Assembly (NCBI GenBank): GCA_035280025.1
Contig: DATEGT010000046.1
Location: 1 to 64,000 of the forward strand
DNA from: VBDM01 sp035280025
GTDB lineage: Bacteria > Pseudomonadota > Gammaproteobacteria > Burkholderiales > SG8-39
Direction: 5' to 3'
Length of the DNA: 64,000 bases
This document shows, piece by piece, positions 34,763 to 43,524 of this stretch; positions within the stretch are counted from its first letter, which is position 1; each line of letters begins with the position of its first letter. A program made the translations under genes and the position numbers. The notes beneath the pieces were generated by a model, which saw only the letters and a program-made list of their open reading frames with translations, was not told the origin of the DNA and ran no database searches.

Positions 34763-36457
34763 TCACCCGCTCCGGTGCTTCGCGTAGGTTCCCGGCGCGC
34801 GCTCTCCGGGCTTGAACCTCGAGCTGCCCAGGCGCGCGCGGGCTTTAGCTCGCTTGCCGCCATGGCGTCCCAGCCAGTCGATCCAATCGGCCCACCAGCT
34901 TCCAGATTTCTCCGCAGCGGCCGAAAACCAGACATCGGCCTCCGCGTGCTGATGCGTTCCCGTCCAGTAGCTGCGCCTGTTGCGGGAAGCCGGATTGACG
35001 ACACCGGCGATGTGGCCGCTCGCCCCGAGCACGAAGCGCGCGTCGCCGCCGAGCAGCTGCGTCGTGCGGTACGCCGTGCGCCAGGGCACGATGTGGTCCT
35101 CGCGCGTCGCAAGCACATACGCCGGAACGGCGATCTTTCCGAAATCGACCGGTACCCCGAGCACCGAGGCCCCCCCCGGCTCGCGCAGCTTGTTCTCGAG
35201 ATAGGTATTGCGCACGTACCAGCAGTACATCGGCCCCGGAAGGTTGGTCGAGTCGGCGTTCCAGTAGAGCAGATCGAACGCGTCGGGGGACTTCCCCTTC
35301 AGGTAATTGTTGACGACGTAGGGCCAGACGAGGTCGTTGGCGCGGAGCGCCGAGAAAACCAGCGCGAGATCGCGCCCGGGCATGATGCCCCCCTTTCCGA
35401 TCGACGCCTCGCGCAGCTCAACGCTCGGTTCGTCGATGAAAAGTCCGATTTCGCCAGTGTCGGAAAAATCTAGCATCGAGGCGAGGAAGGTGGCGCTCTC
35501 GACGCTCGTCTCGCCCCGAGCGGACGCGACGGCCAGCGCGACCCCCAGTAACGTGCCCCCGACACAGAATCCAAGCGCGTTGACCGACCCGGAGCCCGAG
35601 ATGCTCCGCGCCACGTCCAGGGCTTCGAGGACGCTTTCGACGTAGTCGTCCCAGGTCAGATGGCCAAGATCCTTCTCCACGTTACGCCACGACACCATGA
35701 AAACGCCGTGTCCCTGCTGCAGCGCATAGCGCACCAGAGAATTGTCGGGCTGAAGATCGAGGACGTAGTACTTGTTGATACACGGCGGGATCATCACCAG
35801 CGGCCGCCTGAATACCGTATCCGTGAGCGGCCGGTACTGGATGAGCTGGATGAGATCGTTCTCGAAGACCACGGCTCCTTCCGTAACGGCGACATTCCTC
35901 CCGATCTCGAACCGGGATTCATCCGTCGTCGAGATGCGCCCTTTGTGCACGTCTTCGGTCAGCTGGCGTATGCCCCTGGCAAGGCTTTCGCCCTTGGTTT
36001 CGAGGGCAAGCCTGAGGACCTCGGGGTTGGTTGCCGCGAAATTGGCGGGACACATCGCGTCGGCGAATTGGCGCGCAACGAAGCGCAGGCGCTCCTTCGC
36101 GGGCGCATCGATGTCCAGAGCTTCCACCCATTCGACAAGGATCTGCGAGTTGATCAGATAGCTCCGGCGCAGATAGTCGAACCACGGGTCGCGTCGCCAT
36201 TCAGGCGAAGAGAAGCGCCTGTCGTCGCTATCCCGCGCGGAATCCGGCTGCCCGCCCCCTCCACCGAGGACCGCTTGCAGAAGCGCCGCGTGCTGTTGAA
36301 AGTAGCGGGCTTGTAGCGCCGTCAGCTTGGATTCGCCGGTCGCGCCGTCTGGAGCGCTGGAGGCTTCGGGGTCCGCGATAACTCCGAAGAATTGCTTGAA
36401 GAAGCTTTGCGCCGCAAGCGAAAACGGGTCTCCCGGCGACTTGGTTTCTGCGCTCAC
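34763..36457 (-). CDS. phaC: Class I polyhydroxyalkanoate synthase PhaC
   Basis: 564 aa from GTG 36457. Polymerises (R)-hydroxyacyl-CoA into PHA at the granule surface. The N-terminal domain contains ATNPEVLRLALETKGESL and FEIGRNVAVTEGAVVFENDL; the lipase-box variant is GFCVGG with catalytic Cys298, Asp in EDHIVPW and His in ASGHIAGVVNP. An in-frame TTG at 36529 and GTG at 36514 could add up to 24 residues, but this stretch has only about half G/C in third codon positions and includes a TTGACT -35-like hexamer, so I prefer the inner start. First gene of phaC-phaB-phaB-phaR; no phaA in the window. Confidence 0.94.
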   Translation of the reverse strand: MSAETKSPGDPFSLAAQSFFKQFFGVIADPEASSAPDGATGESKLTALQARYFQQHAALLQAVLGGGGGQPDSARDSDDRRFSSPEWRRDPWFDYLRRSYLINSQILVEWVEALDIDAPAKERLRFVARQFADAMCPANFAATNPEVLRLALETKGESLARGIRQLTEDVHKGRISTTDESRFEIGRNVAVTEGAVVFENDLIQLIQYRPLTDTVFRRPLVMIPPCINKYYVLDLQPDNSLVRYALQQGHGVFMVSWRNVEKDLGHLTWDDYVESVLEALDVARSISGSGSVNALGFCVGGTLLGVALAVASARGETSVESATFLASMLDFSDTGEIGLFIDEPSVELREASIGKGGIMPGRDLALVFSALRANDLVWPYVVNNYLKGKSPDAFDLLYWNADSTNLPGPMYCWYVRNTYLENKLREPGGASVLGVPVDFGKIAVPAYVLATREDHIVPWRTAYRTTQLLGGDARFVLGASGHIAGVVNPASRNRRSYWTGTHQHAEADVWFSAAAEKSGSWWADWIDWLGRHGGKRAKARARLGSSRFKPGERAPGTYAKHRSG

Positions 36458-36587
36458 GGAATTTCGCTCAAGGTCCTGAAAACCTTTCGAAAGGCGGCTG
36501 ATATTGCGCCGCACAATCGATAAAGTCAAGGCAGCAGATCACCCCGCGCCGAGACGGCAGACTCCCGGGTACTTTCTGCTTCGTCGC

Positions 36588-37451
36588 CTAGTCCCAGTAG
36601 AGGCGCGCGGGGTTGTCCACCAGGATGCGCTTCCTCAGGCCCGCGTCGGGGATGGCCTGCGAAAACAGATCCACCAGCTCGCCGTCGTTCGGCATCGACC
36701 TGACGTTCGGGTGCGGGAAATCGGTTCCCCAGAGGACGCGGTCGGGTGCCGCCTCGGCCAGAGCAGCCACGAAGGGCATCGCATCATGGAAGGGCCTTCC
36801 CGCCGCCGAGATGCGCTCCGGGCCGCTCACCTTCACCCAGGCGAGAGGATTCTTCATCAAATCGAGCAGCATTGCGAACGGCTTTTGTTCGAGGCCGTGC
36901 GCGGCGTCGACCCGTCCCATGTGGTCGATTACGAAAGGCAAGCGCATGCGCCTGAACAGGTCCGCATGGGCCTCGATGTCTTCGGCGTCGAAGTGCAAGA
37001 CGACGTGCCATCGCAGCGGCGCGATCATCTCCAAGGTCCGCTCGAACACTCGGGGGTCCGGGGATCCGCCCAGGTGGCGTACGAAGTTGAAGCGTACGCC
37101 GCGCACCCCGCCGAGGTGCAAGGCCTCGAGCTCGCGCCCTGTGGCGTTGGCTTTCACCATCGCGACGCCCCTCCACGAACCGCCCGACCACGTGATTGCG
37201 TCGAGCATCGCTCGGTTGTCCCCGCCGTGGCAGCTCGCCTGCACCAATACGGCGCGCGAAAGGCCGAGGTGCCGGTGGAGCGCTCGAAGCTTCTCTTTGG
37301 GAGAATCCGGAGGCGTGTAACGGCGTTCGGGTGCGTAGGGAAATCTGTCCGCCGGCCCGAAGATGTGGCAATGTGAGTCGCACGCACCCGGCGGCGGCGC
37401 ATATTTCGGTCTAACCGGCTTTGGATCGGGGCCGGCGATCGGTTTCGTCAT
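36588..37451 (-). CDS. Amidohydrolase (2-pyrone-4,6-dicarboxylate hydrolase-like)
   Basis: 287 aa from ATG 37451; the longer frame start at 37520 would translate the tRNA-Pro fragment and is rejected. TIM-barrel metal hydrolase of the amidohydrolase-2 type: HCHIFGP near residue 30 (ACDSHCH), VVLHFDAEDIEAH, FVIDHMGR and a C-terminal LWGTDFPHPN with the catalytic Asp. Family members hydrolyse lactones such as 2-pyrone-4,6-dicarboxylate in aromatic-acid breakdown. No pathway partner adjoins it, so the substrate is uncertain. Located at the edge of the putative tRNA-Pro insertion. Confidence 0.85.
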   Translation of the reverse strand: MTKPIAGPDPKPVRPKYAPPPGACDSHCHIFGPADRFPYAPERRYTPPDSPKEKLRALHRHLGLSRAVLVQASCHGGDNRAMLDAITWSGGSWRGVAMVKANATGRELEALHLGGVRGVRFNFVRHLGGSPDPRVFERTLEMIAPLRWHVVLHFDAEDIEAHADLFRRMRLPFVIDHMGRVDAAHGLEQKPFAMLLDLMKNPLAWVKVSGPERISAAGRPFHDAMPFVAALAEAAPDRVLWGTDFPHPNVRSMPNDGELVDLFSQAIPDAGLRKRILVDNPARLYWD

Positions 37452-37462
37452 TCGCCCACGTC

Positions 37463-37503
37463 GGTCGGCGCGGCGAGATTCGAACTCGCGACCACCCGCA
37501 CCC
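37463..37503 (-). repeat. tRNA-Pro 3'-end duplicate (att-like)
   Basis: 41 bases identical at 39 positions to 39247-39287, the 3' part of the intact tRNA-Pro (T arm, variable loop and acceptor end). No 5' half of a tRNA is present: the sequence diverges abruptly beyond 37503, in the anticodon-stem region. Same orientation as tRNA-Pro. Together with it the repeat brackets a 1.74-kb segment, as expected for attL/attR of an element integrated at a tRNA 3' end. Between 37504 and 37698 I see only the hairpin at 37537 and no gene. Confidence 0.8.
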
Positions 37504-37536
37504 TCCTGTGGTTTCCTCAAAAAACAGCAGCTTACC

Positions 37537-37562
37537 CGAATTCCTCTAAGCGAAGGAATTCG
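37537..37562. repeat. Perfect 9-bp inverted repeat inside the bracketed segment
   Basis: CGAATTCCT and AGGAATTCG around an 8-nt loop, 33 bp inside the att-like repeat. No T-run follows. It could be an operator, a recombinase arm site or a hairpin; sequence alone does not decide. Confidence 0.5.
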
Positions 37563-37698
37563 AAACCGCCCTAGAACTGGCGCGATTTTTTGCGAGGTTT
37601 GCTTGGAAGGGATTCCCCCTGGCGCTCTCTACGAATCCACGATCTGTCGAGGCGCCGGTGCTCGATGATTGCGCAATTGTTCGCAGCAGTTCAGGCTC

Positions 37699-39123
37699 AT
37701 GTTTCGTATCCTAAACGCCCTCCCGAGAACGAGCCAAACGGTCATGAGCGAGGATTCCCTGCCGTCGCGCATCCTGCGGTCCGCGCTGCTCGATCCGATC
37801 GACGGCGCATGCGATATCCTGCGGCGGTCGCAGAACAATGAGGCCTTCCAGCATTATCTGCGGAAGCGCATGCTGCGCGCGTTGCCCCTCGTCGTGGGGA
37901 TCGTGCTTACTAGCCTCGCGTCTTCCGGAGCGGCAATGTTCTTTTTCTTGCGCGCCGGTACCTTGCTCGCGTTGGTGGTAACGATAGTAGTTGCGCCGAT
38001 CGTACTGTTTGCGAGTTTTTCAGTGCAGGCGTACGTGCTGCTCTACTGGCTCGAGGGGCGTTCGCTCGCGAAGCTTCAGGAGCACCGCCGGCCGCGTCAC
38101 CGAGGACCCATCGGCCAATGGCTCGCGCGGAGCTATCGCATCGATCTGGGGCCTCGCCCTCGGGTGCCGTGGATTCCTGCGCTGGTGTTCTTCCTGTTGC
38201 CCGCGGCGCTGCTGGCCCGAGTCGCGGCACCGGTTGCCGCGGCGCTTGCGGCTTTTCAGATCGTTGCCGCGATCATTTTCGCCCGACGGGACCCTGTGTC
38301 CGGTGTCGATCACTCTCCCGCGCGGGGCGGGGTCGAAGCACCCAACTCCACCGCGGCAGCTCCTCTGCGGAAGGTGCGGATCCCCGAGCAGGCAAGCGAC
38401 CTGGACTTCGCCTCTCCCGCGACCCGATCAGAGAGCGGAAGCCGGAGCCGGCGCCTTCGTTCCTTCGTGCAATCCGGCTTTCGCTCTCTTCGTTTCCTCG
38501 TTGAACTCTGCCTACTCAACCTTCTTCCGCTCGTCGAATACTGTGCGCTCGTCGCCGGGATTGTTACCGTCGCGGAGGGCCGACGGTCCGCCGCCGAACA
38601 GGACGTCGCGCTGGGAATGCTTCTCGTCGGCGCCGCGCTCCTGCTCGCGGGACTGGCGTCGATCGTCACGAAACGTATGAGTTTTCGCTTTTACGCCAGC
38701 GCGCGTACAAGCTATGCGGGATCAACGGCGCTGATCGCGGGCTCAATGCAGGGGATCGTCGGCGGTCTCGCCCTCGCGACGGCTTATGCCCTTGCGACCC
38801 ACGTGTGGCAGGTGAAGCTCGATGCCCTCCTCACGGATCCTTGGCCTTTGCTCGTTCCGCTCGGGGGGCTGCTGATTGGCGCGGGCCTGCTGCTGGTGCG
38901 CCGCTCCAGCAGTTACGTCGGTCCTCTCGGGACCGTGCTATTCATCCTTCCGAAGACGCTGGCCGGCGTAGCCGCGCTGGGCGCCGGCGCCGCGATCCTT
39001 ACCGGCTGGGGCTGGAAGATTTACGACCTGCAGGCATTTCTCACCTTTGTCAGCCTCTTCCCGGATGAGTATATGAAGCTCCTCGCGAGCTGGTGGAGCG
39101 CGGCGATCGCATGGCTGCGCTGA
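37699..39123 (+). CDS. Large polytopic membrane protein (unknown function)
   Basis: 474 aa from ATG 37699; ATG 37744 (MSEDSLPSR..., 459 aa) and TTG 37669 are alternatives and no ribosome site decides. About ten hydrophobic helices: two at residues 60-120, two at 165-205, then a ~60-residue charged loop rich in Ser/Arg (residues 210-270), and six more to the end. I do not recognise the family. It is the only gene between the tRNA-Pro 3'-end repeats and is transcribed opposite to the flanking genes, which makes it a candidate passenger of an old insertion. Codon usage is GC-rich like the host, so any transfer is not recent. Confidence 0.75.
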   Translation: MFRILNALPRTSQTVMSEDSLPSRILRSALLDPIDGACDILRRSQNNEAFQHYLRKRMLRALPLVVGIVLTSLASSGAAMFFFLRAGTLLALVVTIVVAPIVLFASFSVQAYVLLYWLEGRSLAKLQEHRRPRHRGPIGQWLARSYRIDLGPRPRVPWIPALVFFLLPAALLARVAAPVAAALAAFQIVAAIIFARRDPVSGVDHSPARGGVEAPNSTAAAPLRKVRIPEQASDLDFASPATRSESGSRSRRLRSFVQSGFRSLRFLVELCLLNLLPLVEYCALVAGIVTVAEGRRSAAEQDVALGMLLVGAALLLAGLASIVTKRMSFRFYASARTSYAGSTALIAGSMQGIVGGLALATAYALATHVWQVKLDALLTDPWPLLVPLGGLLIGAGLLLVRRSSSYVGPLGTVLFILPKTLAGVAALGAGAAILTGWGWKIYDLQAFLTFVSLFPDEYMKLLASWWSAAIAWLR

Positions 39124-39245
39124 AGGCGAACGCCGCTACGGCGCGCTAACGGCTATCCCCTATGTCACGTACACGCGCCATTTGGGCGTGTCTGGAGAAC
39201 TTAGGGAATTCCAAGTGATTGCAGGTGCGCGGCTGGTTGATTTGT

Positions 39246-39322
39246 TGGTCGGGGCGGCGAGATTCGAACTCGCGACCACCTGCACCCCATGCAGGTACGC
39301 TACCAGGCTGCGCTACGCCCCG
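39246..39322 (-). tRNA. tRNA-Pro (anticodon GGG)
   Basis: 77 nt with encoded CCA. Acceptor CGGGGCG/CGCCCCG, D arm GCGC..GCG, anticodon stem CCTGC/GCAGG with loop ATGGGGT (anticodon GGG, decodes CCC and CCU), T arm GCGAGTTCGAATCTCGC. Downstream of merR on the same strand, the usual ihfA-merR-tRNA-Pro order. Its 3' end is duplicated at 37463. Confidence 0.97.
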
Positions 39323-39338
39323 AAGTGGCGCAAGTATA

Positions 39339-39758
39339 TCAGCGCGCGGAACCCGACGCCTTTTCGGCGGCCAGCAACTCTATGACGCTCTTCAGCTCCT
39401 GCTTCAAGTTGGAGAGGTTGACACCTCGCGCGTCTGCGGCACGCGCGGGCGAGGACGTCGAGGAAAGCGTGCGCGTAGGCGCCGCGCTCAGGCTCTCGTC
39501 CAGACGATTGCGCGCGCCGCTGATCGTGAATCCCTGCTCATACAGAAGCTCGCGTATGCGGCGGATCAGCAGGACCTCGTGATGCTGATAATACCGGCGA
39601 TTGCCGCGCCGCTTGACCGGCCGCAACTGGGTAAATTCCTGCTCCCAGTAGCGCAGCACGTGCGGCTTGACTCCGCACAGCTCGCTCACTTCACCGATGG
39701 TGAAGTAGCGCTTTGCCGGGATTGCGGGCAGGCTATCCTTGGTCGCCTTGCTTTCCAT
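39339..39758 (-). CDS. MerR-family transcriptional regulator (ihfA-linked)
   Basis: 139 aa. N-terminal MerR winged helix: RYFTIGEVSELCGVKPHVLRYWEQEF with RRGNRRYYQHHEVLLIRRI is split by one recognition helix. No metal-binding cysteines follow, and the dimer coiled coil is short, so this is the non-metal MerR type found beside ihfA in many beta- and gammaproteobacteria. Target unknown. The first 26 bp overlap the end of ihfA, so it is translated with it. Confidence 0.92.
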   Translation of the reverse strand: MESKATKDSLPAIPAKRYFTIGEVSELCGVKPHVLRYWEQEFTQLRPVKRRGNRRYYQHHEVLLIRRIRELLYEQGFTISGARNRLDESLSAAPTRTLSSTSSPARAADARGVNLSNLKQELKSVIELLAAEKASGSAR

Positions 39759-40041
39759 GCGTTTGCTCGACCAGGGCTTTCAGTTTCTGGCTTGCGTGGA
39801 AGGTCACCACGCGGCGCGCCGTAATGGGGATCTCTTCACCAGTCTTGGGGTTCCGGCCCGGTCGCTGTGGCTTGTCGCGCAACTGGAAATTCCCGAACCC
39901 CGACAGCTTGACGCTCTCGCCGCTTTCGAGCGCAAGACGGATCTCTTCGAAGAACGTCTCTACCATGTCCTTCGCCTCGCGCTTGTTGAGGCCGACCTTC
40001 TCGAAAAGCATGTCCGCCAGCTCGGCTTTCGTCAGCGTCAT
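39733..40041 (-). CDS. ihfA: Integration host factor subunit alpha
   Basis: 102 aa from ATG 40041 (GGGAG ribosome site); the frame start at 40077 is not supported. The HU/IHF fold is clear: LTKAELADMLFEKVGLNKRE, ESVKLSGFGNF, and the beta-arm RPGRNPKTGEEIPI that inserts at DNA bends. IHF bends DNA at WATCAANNNNTTR sites; the beta subunit is elsewhere. Follows pheT as in most proteobacteria. Confidence 0.96.
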   Translation of the reverse strand: MTLTKAELADMLFEKVGLNKREAKDMVETFFEEIRLALESGESVKLSGFGNFQLRDKPQRPGRNPKTGEEIPITARRVVTFHASQKLKALVEQTHGKQGDQG

Positions 40042-40052
40042 TTCTGCTCCCT

Positions 40053-40076
40053 TGGAGGGGTAAAAATCTCCCTCCA
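40053..40076 (-). repeat. 7-bp hairpin between pheT and ihfA
   Basis: TGGAGGG and CCCTCCA with an A/T-rich loop, just upstream of the ihfA ribosome site. Possible weak attenuator or processing site; no T-run. Confidence 0.4.
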
Positions 40077-40085
40077 CTTCATTAC

Positions 40086-42479
40086 TTAAGTACGTAATTT
40101 AGCACCGAATTTAGCGGCGAGAAGCTCTGTAAGTTGCGCCATTGCGGCGTCCGCTTCCGCATCGGTCAACGTCCTTGCAGTATCTTGCATAACTACCCGA
40201 AACGCAAGGCTTTTTTTACCAGTTTCTACACCTTTGCCCCGATAGAAGTCAAACAGGCGGATTTCCTGCACTACGGGGGGGCGGTTGCGCTCAAGCTCCT
40301 CCAATACCCGGGCCGCTGGGAGTCCTTCGTCAAACTCCATGGCGCGGTCCCGGATGACCGGGGGGTATTTCGACACCTCCCGGTAGCGGGGCAGGCCGAT
40401 CCGCTCGAGAGCCCCGACGTCGAGCTCGAAGAGCGCCGCCGGGAGCGGCAAACCGTACTTGCGGTGCCAGCGGGGGTGCAATTCACCTACCCATCCGACC
40501 GACGCCCCGTCTACGGTCACCCGGGCCGACCGGCCAGGGTGGAGAGCGGGATGGGCAGCCGCCTCGTAGCTCGCGACCCGAGGAGCTATCAGCGCGTCCA
40601 CGTCCGCCTTGACGTCGTAGAAGTCGACATTGCGCTTCTTGTCGGGCACCCCCCATTGCTCCTCGAGCGCCGGACCATAGGCGATCGCTCCGATGCGCAA
40701 AGGCTGCCGGATGCCCGCCACGTCCTGCTCGCCCTCCTCCGCTGCGGGGTCCCGCAGGTACACGCGTCCCAGCTCGAACACCCGCACGCGCGGCGCCTTG
40801 CGGGCGAGGTTGTATGCTACGTTCCACACGAGGCTCCCGAAAAGGGTGGTACGCATCACCGCCATCTGGCTTGAGATCGGGTTGAGCACCCGGATGGGAC
40901 TCGCGTCGCCCGCGAAGTCGGCCTCCCACTGCGGGTCGACGAAACTGAAGTTGATCGCCTCCTGATAGTCGGCATCGGCAAGCCGCTGGCGCATGGCGTG
41001 GCGCGAACGATGCGCTTCGCGCTGGGGGCGCATCGCGACGGGAGCGCGCGGTGGGCGCGCCGGGATGCGCTCGAAGCCGTGGACGCGCGCCACTTCCTCG
41101 ACGAGATCCTCCTCGATCTCTATGTCGAACCGGAAAGAGGGCGGAGTAACGACGAAGGTATCGCCGTCGCGCGAGTGTTGGAATCCCAGCCGCACGAAGA
41201 TGTCGGCTATGTCCGCGGCGGGCACGGGCACGCCGATGATCTTGTGCGCGCGCGCTACCCGCATGCGAACCGACTTGCGCGCCGGCAGCTTCGCCATCGT
41301 GTCGACCGTCGGACCAGGCTCGCCGCCGCAGACTTCCAGGATCAGCCGCGTGGCGCGCTCGATGCCAGCGACGTTGTTCTCGAAGTCCACGCCGCGCTCG
41401 AAGCGGTGCGCGGCGTCGCTCGCGAGGTTGTAGCGCCGTGCTCGCCCGGCGACGGCTTCGGGATAGAAGAATGCCGACTCGAGGAAGATATTGCGTGTCG
41501 CGAGATCCGCCTTGGTCGAGTCGCCGCCCATGATACCGGCCAGGCCGATCGGGCCGGATCCGTCGGAGATGCACAGCACCGACTCGTCCACCTCCACAGT
41601 GATGTCGTTCAGCAACTTGACGCGCTCGCCCCAGCGCCCGAAACGCACGTCTATCCCGCGCGTCAGCTTGTTGAGATCGTAGACGTGCAGCGGGCGTCCG
41701 AGCTCGAGCATCACGTAGTTGGTGACGTCGACCAGAGCAGAGATCGAGCGCTGGCCGGCGCGCTCCAAGCGCTCCTTCATCCACGCGGGCGCGGGCGCGG
41801 CCGCGTCCACGTTGCGGATCACCCGGCCGGTGAATCGGCCGCAGCCCCGCGGATCGCTGATCTTCACCGGGAATTTCGCGTCGCTCGCGGCGGGCACCGG
41901 TTTGATCTCGAGGGCCCGGAGCTCCACCCTCGCCAGCGCCGAAACTTCGCGCGCGACCCCGAACACCGACAGGCAGTCGGCGCGGTTGGGAGTTAGCTTG
42001 AGCGTGAAGATGCGGTCGTCAAGCGCGAGCACCTCGCGCACTTCCCGCCCGGGAGGGGCATCGGGGGAAAGCGCGAGCAGCCCGCTGTGATCGTCGGACA
42101 GTCCGAGCTCGCGCGCCGAGCACAGCATTCCGAAGCTCTCGACACCGCGCATCGCGGTCGCCCTGATCTCTATTCCCCCGGGTAGCTTTGCGCCGACGAC
42201 GGCGACGGGCGCTTTCATGCCCACCGTGACGTTCGGTGCCCCGCAAACGATCGTCAGAGGAGCTCCCGCACCGGCATCCACGTTGCACACTGTCAACCGG
42301 TCGGCGTTGGGATGCTTCCGTACGGACAGTACCTGCCCTACGACGACACCCGAGAACGGCGGCGCCACCGGCACGCAAGTCTCGACCTCGACGCCTGACA
42401 TCGTGAGCAGGCGCGCGAGTTCCTCCGCTCCGAAAGGTGGATCGACAAACCCGCGCAACCAGCGCTCGGAAAACTGCAT
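40086..42479 (-). CDS. pheT: Phenylalanyl-tRNA synthetase beta subunit
   Basis: 797 aa, the normal size. N-terminal tRNA-binding domain (GVVVGQVLSVRKHPNADRL split at VRKHPNADRL), B3/B4 editing domain, B5 repeat and the C-terminal FDX-ACB anticodon domain (FRVVMQDTARTLTDAEADA). With PheS forms the alpha2-beta2 enzyme that charges tRNA-Phe; the beta chain edits mischarged Tyr. It starts 3 bp after pheS and is followed by ihfA, the usual pheS-pheT-ihfA order. Confidence 0.97.
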   Translation of the reverse strand: MQFSERWLRGFVDPPFGAEELARLLTMSGVEVETCVPVAPPFSGVVVGQVLSVRKHPNADRLTVCNVDAGAGAPLTIVCGAPNVTVGMKAPVAVVGAKLPGGIEIRATAMRGVESFGMLCSARELGLSDDHSGLLALSPDAPPGREVREVLALDDRIFTLKLTPNRADCLSVFGVAREVSALARVELRALEIKPVPAASDAKFPVKISDPRGCGRFTGRVIRNVDAAAPAPAWMKERLERAGQRSISALVDVTNYVMLELGRPLHVYDLNKLTRGIDVRFGRWGERVKLLNDITVEVDESVLCISDGSGPIGLAGIMGGDSTKADLATRNIFLESAFFYPEAVAGRARRYNLASDAAHRFERGVDFENNVAGIERATRLILEVCGGEPGPTVDTMAKLPARKSVRMRVARAHKIIGVPVPAADIADIFVRLGFQHSRDGDTFVVTPPSFRFDIEIEEDLVEEVARVHGFERIPARPPRAPVAMRPQREAHRSRHAMRQRLADADYQEAINFSFVDPQWEADFAGDASPIRVLNPISSQMAVMRTTLFGSLVWNVAYNLARKAPRVRVFELGRVYLRDPAAEEGEQDVAGIRQPLRIGAIAYGPALEEQWGVPDKKRNVDFYDVKADVDALIAPRVASYEAAAHPALHPGRSARVTVDGASVGWVGELHPRWHRKYGLPLPAALFELDVGALERIGLPRYREVSKYPPVIRDRAMEFDEGLPAARVLEELERNRPPVVQEIRLFDFYRGKGVETGKKSLAFRVVMQDTARTLTDAEADAAMAQLTELLAAKFGAKLRT

Positions 42480-42482
42480 GAC

Positions 42483-43481
42483 TCAGGCGAACTGCCGCAG
42501 AAACCGCAAGTCGTTCTCGAAGAACAACCGCAAATCGTCCACCCCGTAGCGCAGCATCGCGAGACGCTCGAGCCCCGAGCCGAAGGCAAACCCGATGTAA
42601 CGCTCTGGGTCAAGGCCGTAGTTGCGCACTACGTTCGGGTGCACCTGCCCCGCTCCCGATATTTCGAGCCACTTACCCTGGTTGGGGCCCGAGCCGAACA
42701 TCATGTCAATTTCCGCGGACGGCTCGGTAAAGGGGAAGAAGGAAGGGCGGAAGCGCACCTCGATGTCGCCGGTCTCGAAGAAGCACCGCAGGAAATCGAT
42801 GTACACGCTCTTCAGGTCGGCGAAACTCACGTCCTCGTCGATCCACAGTCCCTCGACTTGGTGGAACATCGGAGAATGCGTCGCATCGGAGTCGACGCGG
42901 TAGACGCGCCCCGGCGCGATCGCCTTGATCGGCGGTTGGTGGGTGCGCGCGTAGCGCACCTGAATCGGGCTCGTGTGCGTTCGCAGCAGCAGCCCGCCCT
43001 CGACGTAGAACGTATCATGCATCGACCGCGCCGGATGGTTTTCCGGCTGGTTGAGAGCCGTGAAGTTGTACCAGTCGGTCTCGATCTCCGGCCCATCGGC
43101 GACGTCGAAGCCGATCGAGCCGAAGATCGCCTCGACGCGCTGCCAGGTGCGGATCACAGGATGGATGTTCCCGCTGCCCTTACCGCGCCCGGGAAGCGTC
43201 ACGTCTAGCGCTTCCTCGGCGAGGCGCGCGTCGAGCTGGGCCGCCGCGAGCGCCTCCCGACGGGCAGCGAGCGCCGATTCGATGCGGTCTTTTGCCGAGT
43301 TGATGCGGGCGCCGGCTTCCCGCTTCTCCGCCGGCGCAAGGCGAGCGAGTTCCTTCATCGCTTCGGGGATCGCGCCGGATTTTCCGAGGTAGCGCGCCTT
43401 CACCCTCTCGAGCTCAGCGGCGTCGTCTGCGCCGGAAAAGCTCGCTATCGCTTCGGAAACGAGTTTGTCGAGATCGGTCAT
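42483..43481 (-). CDS. pheS: Phenylalanyl-tRNA synthetase alpha subunit
   Basis: 332 aa. N-terminal coiled-coil domain, then the class II core with the motif 2 block VYRVDSDATHSPMFHQVEGL and motif 3 IGFAFGSGLERLAMLRYG. It carries the catalytic site for Phe-AMP formation. The ATG lies 43 bp after the rplT stop, and a strong 8-bp hairpin fills the gap. Together with thrS, infC, rpmI, rplT, pheT and ihfA it makes one long minus-strand operon. Confidence 0.97.
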   Translation of the reverse strand: MTDLDKLVSEAIASFSGADDAAELERVKARYLGKSGAIPEAMKELARLAPAEKREAGARINSAKDRIESALAARREALAAAQLDARLAEEALDVTLPGRGKGSGNIHPVIRTWQRVEAIFGSIGFDVADGPEIETDWYNFTALNQPENHPARSMHDTFYVEGGLLLRTHTSPIQVRYARTHQPPIKAIAPGRVYRVDSDATHSPMFHQVEGLWIDEDVSFADLKSVYIDFLRCFFETGDIEVRFRPSFFPFTEPSAEIDMMFGSGPNQGKWLEISGAGQVHPNVVRNYGLDPERYIGFAFGSGLERLAMLRYGVDDLRLFFENDLRFLRQFA

Positions 43482-43487
43482 GGACCA

Positions 43488-43508
43488 TTCCCCGCTTCCC
43501 GCGGGGAA
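43488..43508 (-). repeat. 8-bp hairpin between rplT and pheS
   Basis: TTCCCCGC and GCGGGGAA with a 5-nt loop. No T-run, so readthrough to pheS is expected; it could set the ratio of ribosomal-protein to synthetase message or mark a processing site. Confidence 0.5.
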
Positions 43509-43524
43509 AGGACTCAGCCGGAGG

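Noticed and set aside
37452..37520. N-terminal extension of the amidohydrolase (EFESRRADRR-type residues)
   Set aside because: The extra residues come from translating the tRNA-Pro 3'-end copy; this is a well-known annotation artefact. The start at ATG 37451 is kept.
37463..37535. A second complete tRNA gene
   Set aside because: Only the T arm and acceptor end are present; no D arm, anticodon stem or 5' acceptor strand can be found upstream.
39171..39191. ACACGC/GCGTGT hairpin as terminator of tRNA-Pro
   Set aside because: Six-bp stem without a T-run in the direction of the tRNA; not distinguishable from chance.
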